This document shows positions 1 through 8,759 of a stretch of DNA of 64,000 nt, piece by piece. How positions within the stretch are numbered: the first letter of the stretch is position 1; every line of letters begins with the position of its first letter. Under the pieces are notes generated by a model that was not told the DNA's origin, searched no databases, and saw only the letters and a program-made list of their open reading frames with translations. The DNA is from JAWSVE01 sp033852115 (GTDB lineage Bacteria; Pseudomonadota; Gammaproteobacteria; Pseudomonadales; Cellvibrionaceae). Made by a program: the position numbers and the translations under genes. Where the stretch lies: positions 186,001 through 250,000 of the forward strand of contig JAWSVE010000006.1 of NCBI GenBank assembly GCA_033852115.1. The letters are read 5' to 3'.

Positions 1-1031
1 TGCTCGCGGACACCATACAAATTTATTTCACTCGCGCCGCCGAAGTTAATGCCTTTGCTTTACCAAATGGTAATATTTATATCAATAGCGGATTAATTGC
101 GGCTATTCCAACCAACGAAGAGCTCGCATCTATTATTGCACACGAAATAGCGCACGTGCACAAACGCCACTCATTGAAGCAAGTCATTAGTCAAAAGAAT
201 ACATTAATAGGTGCTCATGTTGCCGACTTAATGTTGTTTGGTATCGGACTACCTTATTTAGGTGCAATGGCTTCTATAACATCATTTTCTCGCGAGCAGG
301 AAACTCAAGCTGACACTTACTCTTTAGAGCTCATTGATGATAGCGGTTATCGAGTAGATAGCCTCATGTCAGCTTTTAAGAGAATGAAGGACAACCCAGC
401 ACTTAAACATGTTAAGCACTCGGTTTATAGCACACACCCAAGTTACGACACACGCATTGAAGCACTGAGCGAAGAAATCGCAAACAGAAAAAAAACTGAC
501 CCTGATGTTATTGTTAACCAAGAATTCCACAATCTAGACCAACAATACCGAGCTATCCGAGAGCCAATAATCATAGATGTCATTGAATCACAATTACGAG
601 AACGGCACTTCTTCTTAGCTCTATATTTGTTAGCTAGCCTTAAAGCAGAGAATCCATCTGACGAAGAAAAAGCACTCATCAGTTATTACGAAGGCGAAGC
701 CTACCGAGGAATTTACCAGCACCCAGAAACTGCCGCGAAAGAAAAAACCTGGATCGACACAGGTAAAACTCGTGTTAATCAAGATATTTTAAGAACTATA
801 AATCAAGATCGACATATCTATCTTACCTCGGCATTAGATAGCTATAAACTTTCACGCTCGTCGCCTATAAAACAAAGCGTAAAAGCACTTAAAAAGATCG
901 GCGAACTGTTTGAGAAAAAAGGACAAGCCAACGACGCTATTGAGTATTACAAGTCTTATTTAGACGCAGCACCTGAAGCTCTCGACAGAATTCAAGTACA
1001 AATAAAAATATCACGTTTAGAAAACCATTAA
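1..1031 (+). CDS. M48-family metalloprotease, 5' end outside window
   Basis: The reading frame is open from base 3, so the N-terminus lies upstream; 342 residues are visible. Zinc-peptidase motif HEIAH is at visible residues 47-51 (bases 141-155), preceded by the family-typical stretch NAFALPNGNIYIN. The third zinc ligand is the Glu of ETQAD near residue 100. The C-terminal third is helical with TPR-like repeats (a GxxxxAIEYYKSYL pattern near the end), as in BepA-type M48 proteins that work on outer-membrane proteins in the periplasm. The next gene, a lipoprotein, starts 15 bases downstream and is probably co-transcribed. Family is secure from the motifs; a BepA/LoiP-like quality-control role is inference. 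The signal peptide cannot be seen. Confidence 0.9.
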   Translation, partial: LADTIQIYFTRAAEVNAFALPNGNIYINSGLIAAIPTNEELASIIAHEIAHVHKRHSLKQVISQKNTLIGAHVADLMLFGIGLPYLGAMASITSFSREQETQADTYSLELIDDSGYRVDSLMSAFKRMKDNPALKHVKHSVYSTHPSYDTRIEALSEEIANRKKTDPDVIVNQEFHNLDQQYRAIREPIIIDVIESQLRERHFFLALYLLASLKAENPSDEEKALISYYEGEAYRGIYQHPETAAKEKTWIDTGKTRVNQDILRTINQDRHIYLTSALDSYKLSRSSPIKQSVKALKKIGELFEKKGQANDAIEYYKSYLDAAPEALDRIQVQIKISRLENH

Positions 1032-1046
1032 ACATTGGGGATAATC

Positions 1047-1865
1047 ATGAAACTTTCACTACCAATCCTACTCTTTTCGCTGGCACTATTGGTTGGCTGC
1101 TCCGCTACAACCATGCGCTCTCACCCTACACTTACACAAGAATTAGAACGCATTGACTCCGTCGTGATCGCTCCACCTATTATCGAAGTGCAATTAATGA
1201 CGCTAACAGGTGAAAATGAAAGCATTCCCGAGAAAGAAGAGGAGATTAGCAACTATATCAATGAACATATCCGGTTGAGGTTAGTTGAGCAAGGTTTTGA
1301 TGTTGTGGAGTTTGATTTTGAAAACGCAAAGCTAGAGGATCCAGACTTCGCCTACACCATTACGAAATTGCAGGAAGGCTATGACGAAGTCAAAGAAGAG
1401 CTACAAATTGGTAGGGCGCTGTCCAACGCCAAAGCATCGGAACTCAAATCGTACATTGGTGATGCAATCCATACCGTACAAGCAAAAACTAGTGCTGATG
1501 CAATATTAATCACACGATTTTCAGGATTCCAAAAGTCCGGCGGCTATGTCGCCAAAGATGCAGGGACATCGATACTCATTGGCATCTTGAGTGGTGGAAC
1601 CTATATTCCAATCCAGCAAGCATCAGGAGCTGGCTTCGAAGCTGCACTCGTCGACGGCTATACTGGCGAGCTGCTCTGGGCCGACTCTCGGAACGGCGCA
1701 TTATCGGGCGCATTATCCAATGCTGTATTTGCAAAATTACCCATTGATGTAGATCCAGTACTAGCCTCGGATCCGCAAGCACAGCCCAGCTCTGAACTAG
1801 AAAACGTCGATTTATCTAAAGCAGAGGCTAGCGATTTGGACCTCAATGCTACAGCTGTAGAATAA
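1047..1865 (+). CDS. Lipoprotein of unknown function
   Basis: Encodes 272 residues with a lipoprotein signal: hydrophobic residues 5-16 and lipobox LVGC, Cys18. I chose ATG 1047 over the in-frame TTG at 1035 because GGGGAT just upstream can serve as ribosome-binding site and because the signal peptide starts cleanly there. The mature part has a mixed alpha/beta pattern (DSVVIAPPIIEVQL near the start) resembling lipoproteins that sit in periplasmic assemblies, and a Gly-rich hydrophobic stretch around residues 175-200. The C-terminus is acidic. It follows the M48 peptidase by 15 bases, so the two probably form an operon, and an inverted repeat follows at 1890. I do not recognise the family. 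Confidence 0.8.
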   Translation: MKLSLPILLFSLALLVGCSATTMRSHPTLTQELERIDSVVIAPPIIEVQLMTLTGENESIPEKEEEISNYINEHIRLRLVEQGFDVVEFDFENAKLEDPDFAYTITKLQEGYDEVKEELQIGRALSNAKASELKSYIGDAIHTVQAKTSADAILITRFSGFQKSGGYVAKDAGTSILIGILSGGTYIPIQQASGAGFEAALVDGYTGELLWADSRNGALSGALSNAVFAKLPIDVDPVLASDPQAQPSSELENVDLSKAEASDLDLNATAVE

Positions 1866-1885
1866 GCTCACCAGAATAATTTTTT

Positions 1886-1923
1886 AAATACGCTAAGCGG
1901 TCTAGCCGTCGCTTAGCGTTTAC
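1886..1923 (+). terminator. Putative intrinsic terminator after the lipoprotein gene
   Basis: Perfect 10-bp inverted repeat ACGCTAAGCG (1890-1899) and CGCTTAGCGT (1910-1919) with a 10-base loop, followed by TTT; preceded by an A/T-rich run. The T tract is short, so efficiency is uncertain. Confidence 0.55.
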
Positions 1924-2277
1924 GCCCGCCGCCAGATATTAGGCATCAATACCTAAAGCACCACCAAACACCAACGAATAAAAATCGCCAATCACCGGAA
2001 AACTCAGGTGGCTTTCATTCGAACGCATGGCCTATGAATTGATTCCAGCTTTTTTGCAGCAAGCTCCATACTCCCTCCTTTTAAAGTACGTGCGCCATAT
2101 TCAGCGCGTTTACGACTCAGCATTCATGTAGATATACGCGCCAAACTTCTCAATCTTGTCGATTTTATTGTGTGGGCAAATTGTCGCTACGCTTTTCGTA
2201 GCTACACTTTAAACATAGGCACCCACTATTACGTCACTAATACTCCCCGATACATCCCATCCAACCCTAATTTTTAT
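1924..2277. other. Intergenic region upstream of the chemoreceptor gene
   Basis: About 350 bases between the terminator and the chemoreceptor start. No ORF with coding character, no RNA gene recognised. It should contain the chemoreceptor promoter, but I see no convincing -35/-10 pair or sigma-28 site. Confidence 0.4.
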
Positions 2278-5200
2278 ATGGATAATCTGATGTTAAACGC
2301 TGTTTTATCAACTACCGCCAATTGGCCCATAGACAAGAAAATTCGATCCCTAGTTATACCACCACTATGTTTATTGGCTCTACTCACTATATTCCTAGTG
2401 ATCAGCTCTTTTCGAGATGTTCGGCAGGGGTACCAAACACAAGATATAGTGACGATGGCTGAGGCACTCGATAAGGTCGCTCACAATCACGCTGTAGAAA
2501 GAGGTTTAACGGCCGGATTTCTTGCTAGTAAAGGGACCCGAAACAGCAATGCATTAAAAGAACAACGCGCCAAAGCAGACCAAGCAAGGTTAAACTTCAT
2601 TAAACAATTAGAGTTACACCGAGGTGATTACGGCCAAGAGATACAAGAACGTCTGGCTACCCTACACGGGAAGCTCGAAAAGGTGGAAGGATTACGCAAG
2701 CTAGTCGATGTGTTATCCCCTCAGTCAAATGCATTCAATGTGTATTCCGACATCAACAAAAGTGCTATCGACATTCTTGCAGAGCTTTCTTGGCGGTTGG
2801 AATCGCAACAAAACATACGTCGTATCAACGCGCTCGTTCATAGCTTATGGCTGAAAGAATTATCCGGGCAAGAGCGCGGCGCGCTGAACGGGGTGTTTAT
2901 AAAAGGTCTCTTCGATACGGCAACAGCAGTACGCGTCAATACCTATATCTCAACACAGACAAAGCACATTGATGCGCTGCAACAGACCCTAAACCCTGAA
3001 CAATATCAGTCTCTTAATAGCTCATTGAATAACCCAGACAGCCTGGCAACCTTAAATATGCGCAATCAATTTCTGAACGCTGTAGCAGAAGGTCAAAACA
3101 GCATTTCGATTAGTGCTGGAGATTGGTTTGCAGCGTCGACTAAACGTATTGGTGAAATCGCGAAAATTGCCAATGCTTTAGCGGGGGAAATTCGCAGTGA
3201 TACACAGCGACAATTACAAACTGCATGGCTATCGCTCTTGGCCATATCTATTATTGCAGGCGGCTTATTACTTACTCTTTTCACGCTTAGTCGAATCATT
3301 GCATCGCAATTAGTAGGCAACATTAATAACGTTATTCGTGGTCTTTCGACGGTACGAGATAGCCACGACTACTCAACACGAGTTGAAGTCATTTGTAAAG
3401 ATGAAACAGGTAATGCAGCCCTTGCCTTTAATGAATTAATGGAACAGCTCCAATCTGCTTTCTCGGGTGTCAATGACGTTATGTCAGCCATTGCTGAAGG
3501 GCAATTTGATTCGCGAATTAACACCGTATTCACTGGAGACCTACGAACGTTAAGGAGCAGTGTCAATGCCTCCGCGCAAACCGTCGAGATCACCATGCAG
3601 GCACTACACGATGTGATGAAAAGTTTAGAGGAAGGCGATTTTTCTGCACGAATGTCACCCCAAGTTAAAGGCGATTTTAAAACACAAGTCGACAACGCAA
3701 TGATCGCTATGGAAGAAGCAATTTCTGAAGTTATCCATATTATGACGGCGATGAGTAACGGCGACTTTTCGCAACGCATTACACGATCGATGCGCGGGCA
3801 GCTTCAATCATTGAGTCGTGGCGTCAATATCTCGATGGACAACGTGTCTAGCGCAATGAACGAAATATCCGCTACGCTTTCCGCGCAAAGTCAAGGTCAG
3901 TTTTCTGCGCGGATGAATGGTTCATTTTCCGGTGAACTAGCCGATTTACAAAATGCGATTAACAGCTCTATGCAGAGCATTGATCGAGCGCTGTCGGATA
4001 TCGGAAACGTATTCAATCGTGTCCGCGGCGGTGACTTTACAGGCAGAATCACCGGACAAATGAATGGTGATTTAGCCACCATGAAGCAAAACATTAACTC
4101 TTCGCTTAATGAGCTAGAAAAAGCCATTAACGAAATAGTTACCATTGCGGTCGCCCAGGAAGCGGGGCAACTCGATCAGCGCATTCAAGGTGAATATCAA
4201 GGCCAGCTCGGAGAACTGACTCAAGCGCTAAATGGTTCTAGCATTTCCCTCGCTTCCGCTGTAGAAGCCATTAAAGCGGTTATGTCCGCCGTTGAAGAAG
4301 GTGATTTTTCCAAACGTATTACGAACACATTGAGTGGTGAGTTCAATACGCTAAAGCAGACAATTAACGTTTCGCTGGATGAACTGGCGCAAGCGATTTC
4401 ACATATCGAAATGCTGGTTGCTAGTCAGCAAGCAGGGGAACTCACGCATCGCATGCCCATACATTATCGCGGCGCGTTACTCACTATAGCGAAAGCATTT
4501 AACGCATCGCTAGACAACCTCGGCAATATTGTTTCACGCATTCAAGAATCGGCTGGAGATGCCAAGCATACAGCCAACGAACAAGTAACCGCCATTGACG
4601 AGATGGCTAAACGCACAGAGTCTCAAGCCTCGGCACTAGAAGAAATATCTTCTACCATGCAAACCATTAAAATGAGCGTCAGCACAGCTGAAGACCATTG
4701 CAACACGATGACTGAAGATATACGCAGCGCTGCAAAACACACCAACAGTAGCCTTAGCACAGTCAGCCAAACACTGGAATCGATGGGACAGATGCGAGAA
4801 TCCAGCCGACAAATTTCGTCTATTACCAACCTTATTGACGAAATTGCTTTTCAAACCAATTTACTAGCACTTAATGCAGCGGTTGAAGCCGCCCGTGCAG
4901 GAGAACAAGGTCGTGGTTTTGCGGTTGTTGCCAGTGAAGTACGTAATCTCGCACAACGTTCCAGCCAAGCGGCTCAAGACATCAAAGAGTTAATAGACAG
5001 TAGCGCTACTGCTGTTAATGAAAGCTACGATTTGGCACTAAAGTCTAACGAAGGGCTAGAAAAAATCGTGGCGATTATCGAAAAGGCTGAATCAAGCGCA
5101 GGAAATATATTATCCAGCGCAATGACACAAACCCAAAGCATTACAGAGATCAATACGGCGATTAGTGAACTGGATGGCATGACGCAGAAAAACGCCGCAA

Positions 5201-5286
5201 TGGTTGAAGAAACAAATGCAGCAACAGTTTCAATGCGAAATCAATCGACAGGCGTTAACGAACAACTCTCATTTTTTAAACTTTAG
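2278..5286 (+). CDS. Methyl-accepting chemotaxis protein with NIT sensor and serial HAMP repeats
   Basis: About 1,002 residues, roughly twice the usual chemoreceptor length. A first membrane segment (about residues 22-45) is followed by a helical periplasmic domain with the ERGLTAGFLAS signature of NIT (nitrate/nitrite-type) sensor domains, then a second membrane segment near 314-340. From about residue 345 to 750 a 45-residue unit recurs: G-D/Q-F-x-x-R-I/M, a Gly-x-Leu step and an Asn-containing helix end, at bases 3499, 3634, 3757, 3895, 4027, 4165, 4300 and 4435, plus a first canonical HAMP at about 3361. The C-terminal signalling coiled coil has the hairpin tip IDEIAFQTNLLALNAAVEA near residue 852. 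No CheR-binding pentapeptide at the C-terminus. No che genes adjoin. ATG 2278 or 2290 is preferred to the upstream GTG 2170; no clear ribosome-binding site decides. Confidence 0.93.
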   Translation: MDNLMLNAVLSTTANWPIDKKIRSLVIPPLCLLALLTIFLVISSFRDVRQGYQTQDIVTMAEALDKVAHNHAVERGLTAGFLASKGTRNSNALKEQRAKADQARLNFIKQLELHRGDYGQEIQERLATLHGKLEKVEGLRKLVDVLSPQSNAFNVYSDINKSAIDILAELSWRLESQQNIRRINALVHSLWLKELSGQERGALNGVFIKGLFDTATAVRVNTYISTQTKHIDALQQTLNPEQYQSLNSSLNNPDSLATLNMRNQFLNAVAEGQNSISISAGDWFAASTKRIGEIAKIANALAGEIRSDTQRQLQTAWLSLLAISIIAGGLLLTLFTLSRIIASQLVGNINNVIRGLSTVRDSHDYSTRVEVICKDETGNAALAFNELMEQLQSAFSGVNDVMSAIAEGQFDSRINTVFTGDLRTLRSSVNASAQTVEITMQALHDVMKSLEEGDFSARMSPQVKGDFKTQVDNAMIAMEEAISEVIHIMTAMSNGDFSQRITRSMRGQLQSLSRGVNISMDNVSSAMNEISATLSAQSQGQFSARMNGSFSGELADLQNAINSSMQSIDRALSDIGNVFNRVRGGDFTGRITGQMNGDLATMKQNINSSLNELEKAINEIVTIAVAQEAGQLDQRIQGEYQGQLGELTQALNGSSISLASAVEAIKAVMSAVEEGDFSKRITNTLSGEFNTLKQTINVSLDELAQAISHIEMLVASQQAGELTHRMPIHYRGALLTIAKAFNASLDNLGNIVSRIQESAGDAKHTANEQVTAIDEMAKRTESQASALEEISSTMQTIKMSVSTAEDHCNTMTEDIRSAAKHTNSSLSTVSQTLESMGQMRESSRQISSITNLIDEIAFQTNLLALNAAVEAARAGEQGRGFAVVASEVRNLAQRSSQAAQDIKELIDSSATAVNESYDLALKSNEGLEKIVAIIEKAESSAGNILSSAMTQTQSITEINTAISELDGMTQKNAAMVEETNAATVSMRNQSTGVNEQLSFFKL

Positions 5287-5298
5287 CGTAGCTCTATG

Positions 5299-5904
5299 TT
5301 AAATAGTTTGCGATTTATAACGCTGGCTCAACTCTGATACTTTGCGGACGTAATGCTTTGTTTCTCGATACGGGGGAATTCGATTGCCGTGCTTTTTCAC
5401 CGCGTTTTCACCCGCATTGTACGCCGCCACCGCCAACTCCACATTACCATCAAACATCTCTAGAAGATCTTTTAAGTAACGTACGCCTCCAGAGATATTT
5501 TGGCGGGGGTCTTGCCGATTGGTGACACCATAGCGCTGCGCAGTACCCGGCATTAATTGCATCAAACCTACGGCACCTGCACTAGATACCGCGTAGGAAT
5601 TGTAGAAACTTTCCGCGTGAATCACGGCATGCACTAGCCAATTAGGTACTTCGTGCGTTTTCGATGTTTCGGCAATCAATGTTCGATATTTCTTTTTGTT
5701 TTCTCGATAATTATTGGTTGTACCCGGGTCTACCCAGCCTTTCCAGGATTTCTTGAGCTCTACATAGCCATCATGAAAAGAGCGATCCGAATAGGTAACG
5801 CGTCCCTTTGAATCTACATATTTATAAATCTTCGGCCCAGCGTTAACTGTTAGCGGAAGAGCAGTGCACAAGCAGAGCAAAGTAGTGTTGGCGAGGAATC
5901 TCAT
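5299..5904 (-). CDS. Lytic transglycosylase (SLT domain) with N-terminal DUF4124
   Basis: A 201-residue secreted enzyme expected to cleave the MurNAc-GlcNAc bond of peptidoglycan with formation of 1,6-anhydromuramic acid. Signal peptide 1-22 (ending VNAG); residues 24-45 match DUF4124 (IYKYVDSKGRVTYSD), a short segment common in front of Slt domains. The SLT catalytic domain spans about 85-195 with catalytic Glu98 in HAESFYNSYAVS, the GLMQLMP motif and AAYNAGENAV. It converges with the chemoreceptor gene (12 bases apart) and is probably a single-gene unit. Soluble or loosely attached, since no lipobox is present. All hallmark residues are present, so I expect activity. Confidence 0.93.
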   Translation of the reverse strand: MRFLANTTLLCLCTALPLTVNAGPKIYKYVDSKGRVTYSDRSFHDGYVELKKSWKGWVDPGTTNNYRENKKKYRTLIAETSKTHEVPNWLVHAVIHAESFYNSYAVSSAGAVGLMQLMPGTAQRYGVTNRQDPRQNISGGVRYLKDLLEMFDGNVELAVAAYNAGENAVKKHGNRIPPYRETKHYVRKVSELSQRYKSQTI

Positions 5905-6049
5905 TACGCGGGCTCTCTAAGTATTTTTTAGAAAGATGAACGAGATAAGCTTAGCAGAGTGTTTGAGAATTGGTTCTCATTTTGTCGACGAGCAACCGTC
6001 TAGCAAGGATGAGCTTTCAGTTAGTTGCCATGTCAACGTTAGGAGGAAG

Positions 6050-6079
6050 ATAAAAGAAAGGGGCAATACTGCCCCCTTT
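6050..6079 (-). terminator. Intrinsic terminator for the 6103-7164 gene
   Basis: Stem AAAGGGGCA (6057-6065) and TGCCCCCTTT (6070-6079, one bulged C) with a 4-base loop. Read on the minus strand it is followed by TTTCTTTTATC, a T-rich tail, directly downstream of the minus-strand gene. Confidence 0.7.
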
Positions 6080-6102
6080 GGAATATTAGTTCAGATACTT
6101 GA

Positions 6103-7164
6103 TTATTTTTTCGCTGCAGCCTTTTTCTCTTCTTCTAATCGAGCGCCTTTCAACATATTGGGCAGCGCATAGTTGCCCTCATGGCATGCGTACTCAAAGA
6201 TCTGCCCATCAAGGGTTGAGAATTCGTATTCACCTCCCCAAGGCTCGGCCCATACATCGGGATCAATTACGCTAAAGGCATAGTGCAAGCGGTTTTCTGC
6301 AACACGCGTAAACTTCTCAATGACCTTAAGGTTTTTCCATGAGCCGTAAAATGCTTGGTCTTGAGGGATATTAGTCGTTTCAACGACTAAGGTGTTGCCA
6401 TCCCAGTGACCGATCGAGTCACCAAAGTAGGGACGTGCGTCGGTTTTACTGTGCTCGGCGTTTAGACGAACCATTCTCGCATCATGATTCATTTCAACCA
6501 GAATCATCACAGTGTCTGCTGACTGCACGATTTGATAGTTATTATTGTAGAAGCCATTTGGAAACATGGGCGGCCCTGCGTTACGACCGAACCCTATGAT
6601 GCAGCGCTCACCTAATGACATGGTTTCAGCTTGTCCCATACGGTCTTGAAAACCGAAACGCGAATAGTAACGTGGTGCAGGTTTTCCCGACTTGGTTTTG
6701 GGGATCTGCCCGTCTTTTGTAGTCAGCAACGAGGTGCGTGGCTCGCCGCCCACACGCATGACACGATCGCCGGAGTTAATCCAGAAGTGATTATATCCAC
6801 CTACCGCACCCCCCGCCGACTGGAATCGTGGCCGCTTGACTTTGTCACCTTCGCTTTGATGCTCCGCCCCGGCGTTAGGGTCAGTGGCTTCACCGCGCAG
6901 TGCTACGTAGTCCGCTTCATCTTTTTCAATCACACGAACTTCTTCCTCGGTATATACCAACCGATCACCGAATTCTTTGGGGCGCGTCGTAGTGGTTAAG
7001 GAAACATTGGTCCAAAAGCCCTGTAGGTCTGGCTGACCAAATTCATTTTTAGGGACTTTGTAACCGTCGTACAGTTTTTGTGACATCACATTGCTACTAC
7101 CCAAGGTAGCAGCAAAAACTAACGCAAAGCTGACAGTCAGTTTTTTGGGAAGAGTTATGGTCAT
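6103..7164 (-). CDS. Secreted protein of unknown function
   Basis: 353 residues with a Sec signal peptide (about 1-29, ending NVMSQ). ATG 7164 is preferred to TTG 7176 because GGAG lies five bases before it. The mature start has a QPDLQGFWTN motif, seen in a family of uncharacterised secreted proteobacterial proteins; the rest is Trp/Tyr-rich beta-type sequence with repeated polar segments (IGHWDGNTLVVETTN), suggesting a lipocalin- or sheet-like fold. Two Cys residues (in ERCIIG and EYACHEG) could form a disulphide. The C-terminus is a basic KKAAAKK tail. It stands alone, with its own terminator downstream. No function can be given. Confidence 0.8.
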   Translation of the reverse strand: MTITLPKKLTVSFALVFAATLGSSNVMSQKLYDGYKVPKNEFGQPDLQGFWTNVSLTTTTRPKEFGDRLVYTEEEVRVIEKDEADYVALRGEATDPNAGAEHQSEGDKVKRPRFQSAGGAVGGYNHFWINSGDRVMRVGGEPRTSLLTTKDGQIPKTKSGKPAPRYYSRFGFQDRMGQAETMSLGERCIIGFGRNAGPPMFPNGFYNNNYQIVQSADTVMILVEMNHDARMVRLNAEHSKTDARPYFGDSIGHWDGNTLVVETTNIPQDQAFYGSWKNLKVIEKFTRVAENRLHYAFSVIDPDVWAEPWGGEYEFSTLDGQIFEYACHEGNYALPNMLKGARLEEEKKAAAKK

Positions 7165-7469
7165 ACGGATCTCCAAGACGTTCTATGCATACGAACAAAG
7201 GTGTGTTGTTGTAGTTACCGTATTCAGATATTTACCGATAGTCCTTACAACACACGTTCGCCAAAAAAACAGTGCGGGCGGCATGTTTTTGGTATGGCGG
7301 GCAGCTTATCAACGTGTCGCTAGCTTGGAAACAAACTAAATAAATATTAACGTTTGTAAGGGCTACAGCGCACTCAGTACGCTGATTTCTTTACATTGCA
7401 GAAAATGCAGAGACGGAACCATTTTCCCTATTTGCTCAACAGCAGCGTGATTTCAACCTAGTGGCTAGA
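7165..7469. other. Intergenic region, no gene seen
   Basis: About 305 bases upstream of the minus-strand secreted protein gene and downstream of the holin terminator. It must carry the promoter of the 7164 gene; I find no distinctive operator, RNA or repeat. ORFs crossing it lack start signals and coding character. Confidence 0.4.
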
Positions 7470-7494
7470 GGAAAGAACGGGCGCTTGCGCGCCC
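7470..7494 (-). terminator. Putative terminator after the holin gene
   Basis: GC hairpin GGGCGC (7479-7484), loop TTGC, GCGCCC (7489-7494). On the minus strand it is followed by GTTCTTTCC, a weak T-rich tail, nine bases past the holin stop codon. Confidence 0.6.
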
Positions 7495-7503
7495 CTAATT
7501 GTG

Positions 7504-7986
7504 CTATTTTTTCTTGCCTCCAACCTGGCGAGTATCGGTAGCTTTGAGCTTGTCAAAAGATCGCATACCACCAATACCCAGCATGCCTGTAATCAACGCA
7601 AACAATGGTCCGGCATCTAATACAGGGGGCGGTAAAAAGGTACAAGCTGCTGATGACGCCGCTTCAACATCAGCGATGTGGCAGGGGATCCAGCCGCGCG
7701 ATTGACCGAGCGCCCATATCCATACAAGCAGTGGATAAAGCACGAATTGATAAGCTAACGCTATTCCACCGACCCAGCCGATAAATGGCCGCCAGCCCGC
7801 CACAAAAATTGAACCATGGCGCGCTTCCTCCTGGTTAACAGCCATTTGGCTTTTAGCGAGCGACGCGTTAATTTCTTGCTCTTGTAATGCAATTTTTAAT
7901 CGCTCTTCATCCGAGGTAAATAAATCATCAGCTAGTCCACCGACACCTTTTACGATGTCTCCAATCCCTAATAAATTTAAACTCAT
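7504..7986 (-). CDS. Holin of the three-transmembrane GTA type
   Basis: 160 residues. An amphipathic N-terminus with a charged helix (EERLKIALQEQEINASLAKSQ) precedes the family-typical segment HGSIFVAGWRPFIGWVGG, then three hydrophobic segments at about 63-80, 82-100 and 122-140 and a basic KKK tail. This matches the 3TM holins found in gene transfer agents and some prophages. Holins make inner-membrane holes that let a muralytic enzyme reach the periplasm. Its ATG overlaps the stop of the muramidase gene by four bases (ATGA), so the two are translationally coupled. No structural or replication phage genes are in the window. Confidence 0.85.
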   Translation of the reverse strand: MSLNLLGIGDIVKGVGGLADDLFTSDEERLKIALQEQEINASLAKSQMAVNQEEARHGSIFVAGWRPFIGWVGGIALAYQFVLYPLLVWIWALGQSRGWIPCHIADVEAASSAACTFLPPPVLDAGPLFALITGMLGIGGMRSFDKLKATDTRQVGGKKK

Positions 7987-8498
7987 GCGACACCTCCTAG
8001 TGTACGATTCAACCAGCCGACTAAAAATTTGATTTGTGAACGATCACGCTTCACGATCTCGGTATAGCGCGCAACTTTTGCTAATGCATACTTTGTGACA
8101 AACAATTCTTCCTCGGCAGCATTTATTTTTTCTAAGCTTTTGCTGCCGATTATCCCGTCAGGGGTTGATCCAACAACCAACTGCGCAAGTTTAGACGCAG
8201 TGCGCACACCGGCATTCACAGCAAAGTCAAATAGCGTTTGCGCGATACGTTGACTTTCTATTTGATCGCCTCTGATTTTGTCCCAAAATTTTTCTTTGTA
8301 AAAGTCAAATACAAGCTCGGTGAGTTTTGGATTTTCCAGATCGTTGTTATCGATCAGATCCCAGCCTTGCCAATTCGAATGAAAGTTTCGAGCGATACCA
8401 GCATAGGTTTGCCCGCCCCGGTCGCCTGAGACATTATGATTGCGATAACCGCCTTCATTGCGGATCATAATTTCATATGCAGGTTGGAAATCAGCCAT
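7983..8498 (-). CDS. Glycoside hydrolase family 108 N-acetylmuramidase
   Basis: 171 residues, the usual size. The N-terminal half is the GH108 domain with the catalytic Glu15 in RNEGGY and the GGQTYAGIA motif; the C-terminal half (from about residue 90, ASKLAQLVVGSTPDGIIGSKSL) is the peptidoglycan-binding-like domain normally found with it. Cleaves the MurNAc-GlcNAc bond of peptidoglycan. No signal peptide, so it depends on the coupled holin or another route to reach the wall. The family includes phage endolysins and the typhoid-toxin-releasing enzyme TtsA. A good AGGAGG-type site (complement of cctcctt) lies upstream of the start. Confidence 0.9.
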   Translation of the reverse strand: MADFQPAYEIMIRNEGGYRNHNVSGDRGGQTYAGIARNFHSNWQGWDLIDNNDLENPKLTELVFDFYKEKFWDKIRGDQIESQRIAQTLFDFAVNAGVRTASKLAQLVVGSTPDGIIGSKSLEKINAAEEELFVTKYALAKVARYTEIVKRDRSQIKFLVGWLNRTLGGVA

Positions 8499-8759
8499 AT
8501 TACCTCCTTGTCATGTTGTAAAATCATCAAATAGTCACAAGTGAACCGCATCAGAGACTCACTTTAAGAACACTTTGTTTGTGCTTACCGAACGCATCCT
8601 AGCGGATTTCGAGTGAGTCGACATCATCTATATCTAGCGCAGTCCTCATATATGCAAACTCACCGTAAAATAGTCGGCAAGCTGCTTTTGACCAACGACA
8701 TAGCTTAAGGTACTTTAAGCGTCAAATGAGGCCTATTTCGCTGCCAGGGACAGAGTGCA

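Noticed and set aside
7504..8498. Complete prophage
   Set aside because: Only holin and muramidase are present; no integrase, terminase, capsid or tail genes and no att-like repeats were seen on either side.
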